Origin: Elusimicrobiota bacterium
Lineage (GTDB): Bacteria; Elusimicrobiota; Elusimicrobia; UBA1565; UBA9628
Assembly: GCA_003452935.1 (NCBI GenBank)
Contig: DMMY01000006.1
Span: 1 to 64,000 of the forward strand
Length of the DNA stretch: 64,000 bases
Reading direction: 5' to 3'
The position numbers and the translations under genes are program-made. Numbering within the stretch: position 1 is the first letter of the stretch; the number at the start of each line of letters is the position of its first letter. The notes under the pieces are model-generated. The model had not been told where the DNA came from. It saw only the letters and a program-made list of their open reading frames with translations, and ran no database searches. Positions 24,882-34,416 of this stretch are shown here, in pieces.

Positions 24882-27161
24882 TTATTTGGGCCGAGAGCGC
24901 AAGATCATCAGGTACTTGTTGGCCTCGGAATGGTTGGGATCCAAGCGCAAGGCCTCGACGAGCTCGGCCTCGGCGCGGACCGGATCGCTCGTCCAAAAGA
25001 GCACCGCGAGATTGTAGCGGGTCTGCGCCGCCGGAAAAAGGGCCAAGGAACGCTGATACGCGGCTTCGGCGGCCGGGACATCCTTGAGCTTCTCGCAGGC
25101 CACTCCCACCTGCATATAGGCGTCAGCCGCGGCGCGCAGCACGCCGGCTTTCAAGTCCGGCAGGGAATGGTACTCCTCGGTCAGGCGCCTGGTGGCCTCG
25201 TTGAGCCGCGCCGCCAGGGAATAGTACCTGCGCGCCTCCGGAAAATCCCCTCGGCTAAACGCCATGAATCCCAGGAAATTAGCCGGCTCGGCCAAGGGCC
25301 ATTGCATGGCCCAGGCGGAGAGAAACGCGGCCTGGGCCGCCGCGGCCAAGGGGCCGCGGCCGCCGAAGGCGGCCGCCGCTCTTTTCTCGCCGGAGGCGGC
25401 GGCGAAAAGACGGCGCCCCTCGGCGCAGCGCGCCTGGGCATAATTGCCCACCAGGTCCGAGGTGAAGAAATCAGGCTGGTCCTCGTAGTCGTAGCGGCCC
25501 CTCCGGCTCATCAAATCCCAAAGGGCCTGTTCCTGGCCGGGAGCCTCGCCCGCCACGAGATCCCAGGCGTAGACCAAGCCCCGGCCGCGGCCGCTCGCCA
25601 GGATATCAGAAGGGAGTTCCGCATCCATGGTGGCGAATGCCGGCGCGTCGAGGTCCAGGAAGCGCCGCCAGTCGGCGCCGTCGCGCAAGGGTCCGACATA
25701 GAGATCGGGCTCGGCTCGGCGCATGTCCGCCTGGTACCACGATGCTCCGGCCAGCCCCTGCGAGACAAGGCGCAGATCCGGCCGCCAGCCTTGCACGTTG
25801 CGGTAATGCCAGAGCGCATAGAGCTGGACGTCCTTCTTGGCCGCGATCGTGCCCCCCGGAGAAACGGAGCGGAAAACGTTTCGGGCGAAGTCATAGCTGA
25901 AGAAATGCTGGCGCCGGTTCATCTGCGCGAGCCGGCCGCTCCAGAGAGGCACGGCGGCCAGCAGGGCGCACGCGGCCCAAGCCCAGGCCCGGCGAAGCTG
26001 GATCCGGGAAACCATGAGCCCGCCGATGCCCTGCGCGGCCCACAAGACCAGGATCATGTCCGAAAGAAGATAATGGGGCTCGACGATCGCGGCCGCGTGG
26101 GGATTGGGAGGCATGTTGGCCATCAACAGAAATACCGGCCCGCTCCACCACCAAGCCGCGGCCATTCCCAGCCAGCGCCTGGGCCGCGAGCGCGCGCACT
26201 CAAAGCAGCCCCAGGCTGCCGCGGCCAGGCCCACGATCGAAAAGTTCTCCCAAAGATGGCGTCCATAAAGGACCAAATTGGCGCCGAACAGCTCGCCCTT
26301 GGCATAGTTCTTGGACAAGAGGTCGAGGGTCCCGCCGTAGCGAGTGCGCAGGAGCGATTCCAGGAAATTGCCCAGAACCGCCGGATGGTTCCAGTCGAGA
26401 AACGGAGCGGTCGCGGAACGGATGGGCAAAAAGAGATACACGGACAAACCGAGCAGACCGAAAAACAGGCTCTGCAAAAGCCAGCGCCAACGCCTCTCGT
26501 GCGGAGCGCGCCACAAGACCGTCCCCAGGACAAGCAGCGCGATGGGAGCGTTGCTTCCTGAAATCACCATCAAGCCCGGGAAGATCAGGAAACAAGCTCC
26601 GGCCCAGTAAGCGACAGGCCGCCTAGGGCCATCGGCCCCCAGCGCGATCCAAAGCAGGCCCGGCGCCCAGAGCAGCATGTCGAGACGATTGGCAAGGCAG
26701 AGCCCATAAGCCAAGGCGAAGAAAAGCCATATCCTCTCGGAATATCGCTCCGCCAGCCTCCAGACCAAGCCTTGAAGAAGGACTCCGAATAACAGGCCGA
26801 GGGCATACATCTCCTGCACCTGGACCACTGACCAGAACGTGGCGTTAAGGCCCATGAGCAAGGCCGCGGCCGAGCCGGCGCCGGCGCCCCAACGCGAGCC
26901 CAGATAAAAAAGCCCGGCCAGGACCAGGGCCCCGCAGAAAGCTGAAAGCAGGCTGAGCCGGTAGGCGGGATTCGCTAGAGGAACGCCCTGAGCCGCGTGG
27001 CCGAGCTGGACATAGAGCGGATAGCTCGTGGGATGGGCCACGCCCAGGGTGCGGCTCGCCACGGACATCTCGCCCGTGTCGCGATAAGGAGCCAGGGCCG
27101 GAGGCATGGTCGCCACGTAGAGGACGAAAGACGCCAGAAACACCGCCGCGGCCGTTTTCAT
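24882..27161 (-). CDS. DUF2723 membrane glycosyltransferase-like protein with TPR tail (second copy)
   Basis: The protein has 759 residues. An N-terminal membrane part of about 12 helices belongs to the DUF2723 (TMEM260-like) group. It has the acidic loop Y-R-D-T-G-E-M near residue 27, followed by G-V-A-H-P-T-S-Y-P-L-Y, which corresponds to the catalytic first loop of GT-C enzymes. From ~640 come TPR units (A-E-A-A-Y-Q-R-S-L-A-L-F-P, then L-R-L-D-P-N-H-S-E-A-N-K). The eukaryotic relative O-mannosylates proteins; the bacterial role is inferred. It is the final gene of the operon, 114 bases after its paralogue, with two hairpins between them. No clear ribosome site is visible at ATG 27161. Confidence 0.85.
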   Translation of the reverse strand: MKTAAAVFLASFVLYVATMPPALAPYRDTGEMSVASRTLGVAHPTSYPLYVQLGHAAQGVPLANPAYRLSLLSAFCGALVLAGLFYLGSRWGAGAGSAAALLMGLNATFWSVVQVQEMYALGLLFGVLLQGLVWRLAERYSERIWLFFALAYGLCLANRLDMLLWAPGLLWIALGADGPRRPVAYWAGACFLIFPGLMVISGSNAPIALLVLGTVLWRAPHERRWRWLLQSLFFGLLGLSVYLFLPIRSATAPFLDWNHPAVLGNFLESLLRTRYGGTLDLLSKNYAKGELFGANLVLYGRHLWENFSIVGLAAAAWGCFECARSRPRRWLGMAAAWWWSGPVFLLMANMPPNPHAAAIVEPHYLLSDMILVLWAAQGIGGLMVSRIQLRRAWAWAACALLAAVPLWSGRLAQMNRRQHFFSYDFARNVFRSVSPGGTIAAKKDVQLYALWHYRNVQGWRPDLRLVSQGLAGASWYQADMRRAEPDLYVGPLRDGADWRRFLDLDAPAFATMDAELPSDILASGRGRGLVYAWDLVAGEAPGQEQALWDLMSRRGRYDYEDQPDFFTSDLVGNYAQARCAEGRRLFAAASGEKRAAAAFGGRGPLAAAAQAAFLSAWAMQWPLAEPANFLGFMAFSRGDFPEARRYYSLAARLNEATRRLTEEYHSLPDLKAGVLRAAADAYMQVGVACEKLKDVPAAEAAYQRSLALFPAAQTRYNLAVLFWTSDPVRAEAELVEALRLDPNHSEANKYLMILRSRPK

Positions 27162-27204
27162 TAAATTCCAGGGACCGTTGTTGCTCTCAATCCGTTGCTA
27201 TGCG

Positions 27205-27257
27205 CTGACAGCGCGCCCGCGCTGTCAGCCGCGCACGCCCTTTCCTTGGGCGTGCGC
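27205..27257. repeat. Two tandem hairpins between the DUF2723 paralogues
   Basis: CTGACAGCGCG and its complement form an 11-base stem with a 2-base loop (27205-27228). GCGCACGCCC and its complement form a 10-base stem with a 7-base loop (27231-27257). Neither has a U tract. They probably pause transcription, process the message or lower expression of the distal gene. Confidence 0.75.
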
Positions 27258-27275
27258 ACCTTCATGAAAGATCCT

Positions 27276-29360
27276 TCATTGGCCCCCCGCGCGCCGCCGC
27301 GCTTGAACCGCGTAGCGCGCGGCCGCCGCGTTGCGAGGGTCGATGCGCGCGGCCGCGGTGAAAGCCTCGGCTGCCTCGGCCCAGCGCGATCCCGACCAAT
27401 GCAGAACGCCAAGATTATAGTAAGCTTTGTCCGATCCCGGGTCCAGCCGGATCGCCTCCTCATAGCATTGCCGCGCCTCCGGGGCGCGTCCCGCGCGCTC
27501 GTACGCCACGCCCAGGCTGGAACGCGCCTCGGAACTTCGCGGATCGGCCTGCAGGGACAGCAGCAGGGCCTCTCGCGCCAGGAGCCAGTCCTGGCGAAGG
27601 CTGGCTTCATAGCCGAGCCATTGCGCGTCGTGCGCCACGTGCGGACGCAGCCACAAGACATCCCGTCCCATGGCCCAAGCCGTTTCAAGTTCGCGCAGCG
27701 CGTCCTGGAGCCTGTGCTGGGCCACGCGGGCGGCGCTGCGCATCACCGGATAAAAGCAGACCAGGGCGCGGTCTCGATACTGGCTTTCCAGAAGACTCTC
27801 CTGCCAGCGGAAAGGATAGAAGTCCCACGGGTCGATCTCGGCAGCCTGGGTCGCGTTGGCGTCCGCCCGGCGCAACAAGCCCCAAGGACGAAGGACAAAA
27901 CCGGGGAGAAGGGCTCCGTTCAAGGTGCTGTAGAAGAGATTCCCGCGCGCCGCCATGACCGTCTCGACTTCCTGACGACGCGTCTGCTTGGCTGGCCTGG
28001 CCAAGCGCCGGAAATCCGGGCCATAGGCGCTCTTGAACACCAAGCCGCCGCGGTCGAACAGCGCCGCGTCGGTCCTTCGGCGCTCGGCAAAGGCCAGGAA
28101 AGCCGTGGTATAAAACGTATCGTCTCCGCCGTCCATGAAAAGAGTCGCGCCGGGGGGAAGGCTTTTCAAGACGCTGCGGCCGTAATCATAGGCGGCGAAA
28201 TCCCGCCTCAGCCACCATTGGCCGTGGGAAATCCAGGCTCCGGCCACGGGAACGAGGAGCAGCGCCCAGGAAGAATGCTTAAGACGCTCCTCCACGGCAT
28301 CCACGCCGGCGCAAATCAAAACGGCCAATCCAAGCCAGGAGGCAAGATAAAACCTCTCCAAGGCCGCGCTCGTCTGGCTGTCGAAGGGGGGATTGCCCAG
28401 CATTAAGAAGAAAGGGCCCGTGAAAAAGACCCAGCCGAGCAGGCCGAAACGGCTTGAAGACCTGCCCGGCCAAGCCGCAAGTCCCAGCGCGGCCAGGGAC
28501 AATCCCGACGGACCCAGACCGTCCCAACACGCGCGCAGATATCGCACGCTCTGGGCCCAAATCGCGGCCAGGGAGAACGCCGACTGTCCTTCCACGGTCA
28601 AGGACAAGGAGCCGTAATCCTTGCGCAAAAAGACCCAAAGAAAACGCGGCAGATCCACGGGATGCCCCCAATCCAAGGGTGGTCCGACGCGCGAGCGCAG
28701 CGGAAGGAACAAATACGCGGACAGACCCATCGCGCAAAATACCAGGAAATATCCAATCCCTTGAGCAAAATCCAGACGACGACCGCCTTTAACGCGCCAG
28801 GATCTCAAAACTTCCCAGGCGCAAGCCGGACCCGCGAGCAGCAAGGTGTGGTGGTTGGCCATTCCCAGACCGGCCAACAGACCCAGCGCCGCCATGGGCC
28901 GGGGGGCGAAAAGCCGATCAGAAAACGAAAAGAGAACCCAGAGCACGCACGCCAAAACGAGCCCCTGCAAGGCGAAAACCTCTGTCACTGCCGACTCATA
29001 GCGCCAGAGGGGGGCAAGGCCCAGCCACAGAACCGCGGCCAGGCGGCCGGCAAGCCCCGCGCCCGCACGCCGCAGAGCGCTGCCCAGCACGGCCAAAGCT
29101 CCGGCCGAGGCCAGGGCGGATAGGAGGTTGGTGCGCAGAGCCCAATTGCCCCAAGGCGCCAGGATTGCCAAAAGCCTGCCCATAAGAGCGGCCAAGGGAT
29201 AGCTTGGCGCATGCGCCAGGCCCAAGGTAGCGGCGCAGGCCGTAAATTCACCGGCATCACCGAATGTCACGCTCGGGGCCCGGGAAATTATTCCCAAGAC
29301 AGCGGCGCCAAGAAATACGAGAACAGGTTCCAAGAAAGGGGCGTCGCGCCTATGGCTCAC
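27276..29360 (-). CDS. DUF2723 membrane glycosyltransferase-like protein with TPR tail (first copy)
   Basis: The protein has 694 residues. The membrane domain has the DUF2723 hallmark F-G-D-A-G-E-F near residue 30, then G-L-A-H-A-P-S-Y-P-L-A. Further on are A-N-H-H-T-L-L-L and Y-L-F-L-P-L-R-S. About ten membrane helices are followed from ~540 by TPR repeats (S-S-E-A-R-S-S-L-G-V-A-Y-E-R-A-G, then L-D-P-G-S-D-K-A-Y-Y-N-L-G). The start is GTG at 29360, which overlaps the TGA of the preceding VWA-type gene (GTGA), so synthesis is directly coupled to it. Longer starts would run antisense-like through the neighbouring gene. By family it is predicted to transfer a sugar from a lipid carrier to secreted protein. 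Confidence 0.85.
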   Translation of the reverse strand: MSHRRDAPFLEPVLVFLGAAVLGIISRAPSVTFGDAGEFTACAATLGLAHAPSYPLAALMGRLLAILAPWGNWALRTNLLSALASAGALAVLGSALRRAGAGLAGRLAAVLWLGLAPLWRYESAVTEVFALQGLVLACVLWVLFSFSDRLFAPRPMAALGLLAGLGMANHHTLLLAGPACAWEVLRSWRVKGGRRLDFAQGIGYFLVFCAMGLSAYLFLPLRSRVGPPLDWGHPVDLPRFLWVFLRKDYGSLSLTVEGQSAFSLAAIWAQSVRYLRACWDGLGPSGLSLAALGLAAWPGRSSSRFGLLGWVFFTGPFFLMLGNPPFDSQTSAALERFYLASWLGLAVLICAGVDAVEERLKHSSWALLLVPVAGAWISHGQWWLRRDFAAYDYGRSVLKSLPPGATLFMDGGDDTFYTTAFLAFAERRRTDAALFDRGGLVFKSAYGPDFRRLARPAKQTRRQEVETVMAARGNLFYSTLNGALLPGFVLRPWGLLRRADANATQAAEIDPWDFYPFRWQESLLESQYRDRALVCFYPVMRSAARVAQHRLQDALRELETAWAMGRDVLWLRPHVAHDAQWLGYEASLRQDWLLAREALLLSLQADPRSSEARSSLGVAYERAGRAPEARQCYEEAIRLDPGSDKAYYNLGVLHWSGSRWAEAAEAFTAAARIDPRNAAAARYAVQARRRAGGQ

Positions 29361-31624
29361 GGATAGCCTTTCCAACGCCGCAAAGCCCAGTCTCCAAGGA
29401 AAAGCGCCAAGGCCAGAGCCAGCCACCACGAGGATGCCCAGGGATGCAGGCGCCGCTTGACCTCGGACTGCTCTCTGACCGGGGAAAGCCGTTCCAAGAG
29501 ATCCGCGGCCCGGGCCGCGGAAAGTTCCGTCAACGTCCCGCCCGAGGCATCGGCCGCGCGCCGCAGCCACTTGCGGTCCATGGGCGCGTCCGGCAGTCCT
29601 TGCGCCCATTCGAAGCGGACTTCATCCTCGCCCCAAGGTTTGCCGCGGTAGCGCGCCATGGCCTTGAGCCGGTGCCAGCCCGGGCTCAAGCCGGTCAGCT
29701 CCAACGTGTAGGAGCCGGGTCCGCTTTCCCGGGGGACGGCCTCGCGCACCGCGCCGTCCGGGGCGGTCCACAGGACGGCAAGAGCGGTTTGGGCCGCCGC
29801 GGCCGGACGGAATCCCTCGTCGAAAACGCGCAGGCGCAGAACGGCCGGTTCGCGCGCGGGCAGGCGGTCGGCAAGCGGGGCGAACTTGACCTTGGAAAGA
29901 TCGAGGCTGCCGGTAAGATACTGCACGGCCTTGGTCCAGAATCTGCCGTAAAAGGTCGCTATGCGCCAATCCAGCGCCGCGCCCAGCCGCCAGCGCCAGG
30001 TCGAATCCGAGCTCACCAGCATGACCTTGCCCCTGCCGTACTCGCGAATGGCGAAGATCGGCAGCGGCTCGCCGGACGACGCGCGCGCCTCGGGATGCAC
30101 GGCCAGCACCGTGGAACCCGGCCGAACGGACTGGAATTGAGTGAACCCGTCCAGGTTCGGCAAGGACTCCCAAGCTTGGCGCGACTCCTCCGGGGTGTCG
30201 TAGAGCTGGATCAAAGGGTGAGTCAACGCCGCGGGACGCGCATGAAAAAGGCCGGGCCGGAAATCCGGGACTTGCTCCGAGAGCGCGACCGGCAGGATAT
30301 CCTCCAAAGGCGTTCCGCGGTAGCCTCCCAGGGTGAAGGCGTTTTCTCCTCCGATGACGAGCAGGGCTCCGCCCGAGGCCACGAAATTCTTGAGGGCTCC
30401 GAGATAAGCGGTCGGCAGGCGGAAGCGCGTATAGGAAAAGTTTTCCAGGATGAAGAGATCGAACTGGGGGAGGGTCGTGACGAAAATCTCCTCCGCCGGG
30501 AAGGGGATGAGGGAGAGCTCATTGTCCGGGGCAAAGGCCGGGTTCTCGGGGTTGCGCAGGATGACGAAGGAGACCAATTCATGATTGGGATCGGCCTTGA
30601 GGAATTCGCGCAGGTTCGCGTATTCGGGGCTCGGGCGCCCGGCCAGGTACATAATGCGGTACTTCTGCCGGATGACCTCGACGCGGAACTCCTTTATCGC
30701 CTTGACGTTCTCCTTTCCCGAAAGGCGAGCCTCTAGCCGGTAGCGCTCGGAACCCAAGGACTGCGCCGTGGCCGTGAAGCTCGCGCAGACGGCCTCGAAA
30801 TCCGTCCGCAGCCTGACTTGACGGCGATCCGCCACGGTCCATGAGCCGGAAACCAGCTTGGAAAGCGTCAGCTCCAGGACTTCATCGGCCAGGGCCGATG
30901 CCTCGACCGTGGCTTCCACGGAAATGCGGCCGTGCAAGAAGGCAAAATCAGGAGTCTTGAGGTCGGCGAAGACCGCGCCCTTTTCCCGCCGTGAAGGTCC
31001 TACGCCGATGACGTCGAGCGGGACATGCAGTTCCGCCAGGACTTTCTCCAGTTCCGGATCCGGCTCGGAAATCCCGTCGCTGAGCAGCCAGGCGCGTTCC
31101 GGATGCTCGTTGCCGATGTCGTCGAGAACGTCGCGCAAGGACGCGGCCGGATGGAAGCCGGCGGCCGAGGCCTGCAGGCCGGAGATGCCTTCCCAGCCGA
31201 CGAACCCGCGAGCCCGGTCGGAGAGCGCGTAGAAGCGAGCCTCGCAGCGCGCGTCCAGCGCCCGCCTCTGGCGCGAGAGCCAGTCCAGGGCCGCGGCCAA
31301 GCGCGTTCCAGGCCCCTTGTCGCGGAGCCTCCACGCCGCGGGAACTCCGTTGCCGAAGGGCAAGGCCATGGTATGGCCATTGTCTACGAGGATCAAGAGC
31401 CTGGGCCGCGAGAGCTGAGGCTCGTAGACGGCCACGGTCGGCCGCAGCGCGGCCAAGGCCAGGGCCAGGGCCCCGAGGGCGCGCAAGGCCATGGGAGAGC
31501 GGCCCGTCCCCGCGGCCGCCGCGGCTTCGCGGCTGCGCCGCCAATGCCAGGCCATGGCCGCGGCCACCAACAGGGCCCAGGCCCACCCCGCCGTGCCGCC
31601 GCCCCATTCGAGCGCCACGTTCAT
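29357..31624 (-). CDS. Membrane protein with VWA-like and glutamine-amidotransferase-like domains
   Basis: The protein has 755 residues. Two N-terminal membrane helices (~12-30 and ~45-62) precede a VWA-like fold with a degenerate metal site (L-I-L-V-D-N-G-H-T-M). A beta-rich section follows, then a type-1 glutamine-amidotransferase-like region (~400-470) containing G-G-A-L-L-V-I-G-G-E-N. No catalytic Cys is evident, so it is probably a binding fold. A final membrane helix lies near residue 738. Such proteins accompany MoxR, DUF58 and BatA proteins in many bacteria. It overlaps both neighbours by four bases (ATGA and GTGA). Confidence 0.82.
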   Translation of the reverse strand: MNVALEWGGGTAGWAWALLVAAAMAWHWRRSREAAAAAGTGRSPMALRALGALALALAALRPTVAVYEPQLSRPRLLILVDNGHTMALPFGNGVPAAWRLRDKGPGTRLAAALDWLSRQRRALDARCEARFYALSDRARGFVGWEGISGLQASAAGFHPAASLRDVLDDIGNEHPERAWLLSDGISEPDPELEKVLAELHVPLDVIGVGPSRREKGAVFADLKTPDFAFLHGRISVEATVEASALADEVLELTLSKLVSGSWTVADRRQVRLRTDFEAVCASFTATAQSLGSERYRLEARLSGKENVKAIKEFRVEVIRQKYRIMYLAGRPSPEYANLREFLKADPNHELVSFVILRNPENPAFAPDNELSLIPFPAEEIFVTTLPQFDLFILENFSYTRFRLPTAYLGALKNFVASGGALLVIGGENAFTLGGYRGTPLEDILPVALSEQVPDFRPGLFHARPAALTHPLIQLYDTPEESRQAWESLPNLDGFTQFQSVRPGSTVLAVHPEARASSGEPLPIFAIREYGRGKVMLVSSDSTWRWRLGAALDWRIATFYGRFWTKAVQYLTGSLDLSKVKFAPLADRLPAREPAVLRLRVFDEGFRPAAAAQTALAVLWTAPDGAVREAVPRESGPGSYTLELTGLSPGWHRLKAMARYRGKPWGEDEVRFEWAQGLPDAPMDRKWLRRAADASGGTLTELSAARAADLLERLSPVREQSEVKRRLHPWASSWWLALALALFLGDWALRRWKGYP

Positions 31625-34416
31625 GGGATGCCCGAACGCATCTTTTGCAGGAGATAAGGCTGGTGCACCGCGTCGGATTTGTAGCTCCCGGTCAGGGAAT
31701 ACATGATGATGTTCAACGTCAGCTTGCGGGCGTTATGCCGCTGCGCCTCGCCCCCGGGCAGGCACGGCAATAGAGGCCGCCCAAGCGGATCCTTGACCCA
31801 GGCTCCGAGCAAGTCGTTGCGGGAATAGACCACCGCGGCGCGGCCTCCCCAGGAGACGCCTTCCAACGTGCCGCGCACCATGACCCTTCCCGCCGCGCCG
31901 CGCAGGAGAAAGAAAGTCTTGAACACGACATGGTCGGATTCCAGGGCCCGCAGCTCGGCCTCGGGCAGAAGGTCCTTGAGGGTGCTCCGCACCCATCGAT
32001 CAAACGAACTCGCCGCCGAGCCGGAAGTGTCCTCCAGCCAAAGCATGCCGCCCGCGGACAGATAGCCGCGCAGCCGCTTGACCTCCTCGGCATCAAGGGG
32101 GGCAGGCGCCTCCCTGCCCGCCAGGATCAAAAGGGGGGAAGCGAAGATATCCGGGTCTTTCAAGGTGATGACCCGTCTTTGCGGCTCCACCAATACGCTG
32201 GTAACCGACGCCAGCAAACCGTCGATCTCGCCCGGCGCCGTCGGATAGGGATCCCAGCCCGGGCCGAGCTTGAGTTGAGTCCATACGAAACGGTCGCTCC
32301 GCTGAGTCTCGGCCGTCGCAGGCACCGGCCAAAGAATGCTTGCCAGGATCGCGACGACGGCCAGGCTCATGGGCAAGCAGAGCAGCATCTCGGCGACGAG
32401 AAACGCGACGGCCGCGGCCATCACGGCCGCACGCAGATCCCGCCCCCGGACTTTCAGCCAGAAATCCTCGCGCGCGCGCTCCGAGTCGATCGCGATCCAT
32501 GGGGGCGATGCGACGGCGGAGAGGTCGCTCTCCCCCGAGCCCCGATCAAAATTCACGCCATACACGCGGCTGTCTCCGACGTCGTCATCCATCGCGTAGA
32601 GCCCGGGCCGGGAAGTCAGGCTGTATTCCACCCGGCGGTCGCGCACCCACAGCGCCGTGGTCCGTCCCTCGGGAGAGCGCACGCGGACGCGGGCGGGCGC
32701 CGCCTCCCTGGAGCCCCAGACCCTCGTGATCGGGTCTCCCACCCGCAGAGCCAGGTTCTCGACTTGACCCTCGGGGGGCCTCACGAGGGAAACGATGGAC
32801 GCCACCAACGCCGCATAAACCGGCTTGACGGGCAGGTTGCCGGAGACGGCGTCCAAGGGCGCGGCCCAGACCGCCACCCGGCCAGCCCCGTGCTCGGCGG
32901 TAACCAGAAGAGGTTCGCCCGCGCCGGTCCGCAGCCACGTCTTGGCCCCGGCTTGCGGCTCCAAACGCAGGAAACCCGCCAGCGCCACCTTGTCGAGCTC
33001 GAAATCACGCCAAACCTGGAATGAACCGGTGGACTTTTCGACTTGAAGTCCTCTGGCCCCGGACCCGGACATCTCCCCAAGCCGGACCCCAAGCCACGGC
33101 CCCAAGGGCGCAGCCGCGTCGGGCGGCGTACGGCTGCCGGGAAGAATCCAGAGCCCGCCCCCTCGCCGCACGAACGGCTCCACGGCTGAGGCAACGGCCG
33201 GGGGCAGGGACTGAAAATCAGCGAGAACGGCCGCGTCATAATCCGCCAGGCGCAAGGCATTGCCGGATGAGTCGGAGCCGCCCGACGCCAACAGATCCAT
33301 CCCGGCGAACTCGGCGTCCCAGTCCAGGGCCCGTCCCTTGGCGCCGGAAAACAGCTCCTTGAGAAAATAGCCTGAGTTGGGCGCCTTGAGAAAGGCGGGG
33401 TTGCCGTAAAGGACCAGGAGCCTCGGCCGTCGAGGGTGGCGGAAGGAATAGAAAAACACGTCGTCCGCGGCCAAGGCGTCGGGCCGCAGTTCCACGCGGC
33501 CGGACCACCCTGCCGCGTCGGGGCCGGAATAACGAGGCAGAGGCAGGCTCAAAGAGATATCGCCGGCCCTCAATGCCACCGGCTCGCCGGCCAGGCGCGC
33601 GCGATCCTGCCACAGGTCCACGGCCGATGAGCCGGCCGCCGAGGCCCACAGGACCGTGCGCAGGGAAGGCTTCTGCGCCGAGCTGTCCCGCGCCGGTCCT
33701 GCGGCGCTCACCGCGGAATTGAAAGGCGGTTTGGGCCAGGCAAGCCCATAGAGCGCGATCCCAGGCTCCGCGGGCGGCAGTGCCGAGCGCAGGCCGTGCG
33801 CCGCGCCGTCGCTCAAGAGCAAAACGGCCCTCTGCCGCCGCGAAGCGGCCAGCAATTCATAAGCCCCGCGCAGAGCCGGGCCGTAGTCCGTGCCGCGCCA
33901 TCCCGGCTGGCTGCGGCTGAAGAGTTCCTGGCACTCGCGGGCGGTCATCCAAGACAGCTTCCCTTCATTGTTCTCGATCCGGTCGGAGAAGACCGCGCAC
34001 GCGACCCGGTCGCCCGGACGCAAGCTGCGCAGCATATCCTCCGCCGCGGAGCGAGCCGCGGCCCAGCGCGTCCGGCCCCGGTCCACAGCGCCCATGGAAA
34101 CCGAAGAGTCAAGCAGCAGCGCCAGATCCAGGCCCTCGCCAGCGTCCGCGCCGGCCGCGGCGACTCCCCGGCCTCGAGCCTCCAGAACCGGGCCGGCATA
34201 AGCGCAGACCAGCGCCCCGACAATGGCGCAGCGCACCGCGGTCAGCAGCCACTTGCGCAGCCTGGTGCGGGGCAAGGACTCGGCGTGAACGCGGCGAAGC
34301 AGGACGAGGTCCGAGAATCTCACGCGTTGGGCGCGGCGGCGCGAGAGCAGGTGCAGGAGGATGGGCGCCAGGACCAGGGGAAGAGCCCATAAAACAGCGG
34401 GGTTGGCGAAGCTCAT
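31621..34416 (-). CDS. BatA/VWA membrane protein with C-terminal DUF4159 domain
   Basis: The protein has 931 residues. The N-terminus has the BatA two-helix module (~7-25 and ~56-76) with P-I-L-L-H-L-L-S-R-R-R. A VWA domain follows with an intact metal-ion site D-S-S-V-S at 103-107. The middle is amidotransferase-like (R-L-L-V-L-Y-G-N-P and G-G-G-L-W-I-L-P-G). Two membrane helices lie near 650-695. The last ~220 residues form a DUF4159 domain (D-P-D-I-F-A-S-P-L, L-R-x-Y-L-S-A-G-G-M-L-W, K-L-T-L-N-I-I-M-Y-S-L-T). ATG 34416 overlaps the upstream TGA by one base and is preferred over a TTG one codon earlier. It is a long fusion of usually separate proteins. Confidence 0.86.
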   Translation of the reverse strand: MSFANPAVLWALPLVLAPILLHLLSRRRAQRVRFSDLVLLRRVHAESLPRTRLRKWLLTAVRCAIVGALVCAYAGPVLEARGRGVAAAGADAGEGLDLALLLDSSVSMGAVDRGRTRWAAARSAAEDMLRSLRPGDRVACAVFSDRIENNEGKLSWMTARECQELFSRSQPGWRGTDYGPALRGAYELLAASRRQRAVLLLSDGAAHGLRSALPPAEPGIALYGLAWPKPPFNSAVSAAGPARDSSAQKPSLRTVLWASAAGSSAVDLWQDRARLAGEPVALRAGDISLSLPLPRYSGPDAAGWSGRVELRPDALAADDVFFYSFRHPRRPRLLVLYGNPAFLKAPNSGYFLKELFSGAKGRALDWDAEFAGMDLLASGGSDSSGNALRLADYDAAVLADFQSLPPAVASAVEPFVRRGGGLWILPGSRTPPDAAAPLGPWLGVRLGEMSGSGARGLQVEKSTGSFQVWRDFELDKVALAGFLRLEPQAGAKTWLRTGAGEPLLVTAEHGAGRVAVWAAPLDAVSGNLPVKPVYAALVASIVSLVRPPEGQVENLALRVGDPITRVWGSREAAPARVRVRSPEGRTTALWVRDRRVEYSLTSRPGLYAMDDDVGDSRVYGVNFDRGSGESDLSAVASPPWIAIDSERAREDFWLKVRGRDLRAAVMAAAVAFLVAEMLLCLPMSLAVVAILASILWPVPATAETQRSDRFVWTQLKLGPGWDPYPTAPGEIDGLLASVTSVLVEPQRRVITLKDPDIFASPLLILAGREAPAPLDAEEVKRLRGYLSAGGMLWLEDTSGSAASSFDRWVRSTLKDLLPEAELRALESDHVVFKTFFLLRGAAGRVMVRGTLEGVSWGGRAAVVYSRNDLLGAWVKDPLGRPLLPCLPGGEAQRHNARKLTLNIIMYSLTGSYKSDAVHQPYLLQKMRSGIP

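Noticed and set aside
24738..26561. A 607-codon plus-strand frame
   Set aside because: Antisense to a well-supported DUF2723-TPR gene; composition is typical of a shadow frame.
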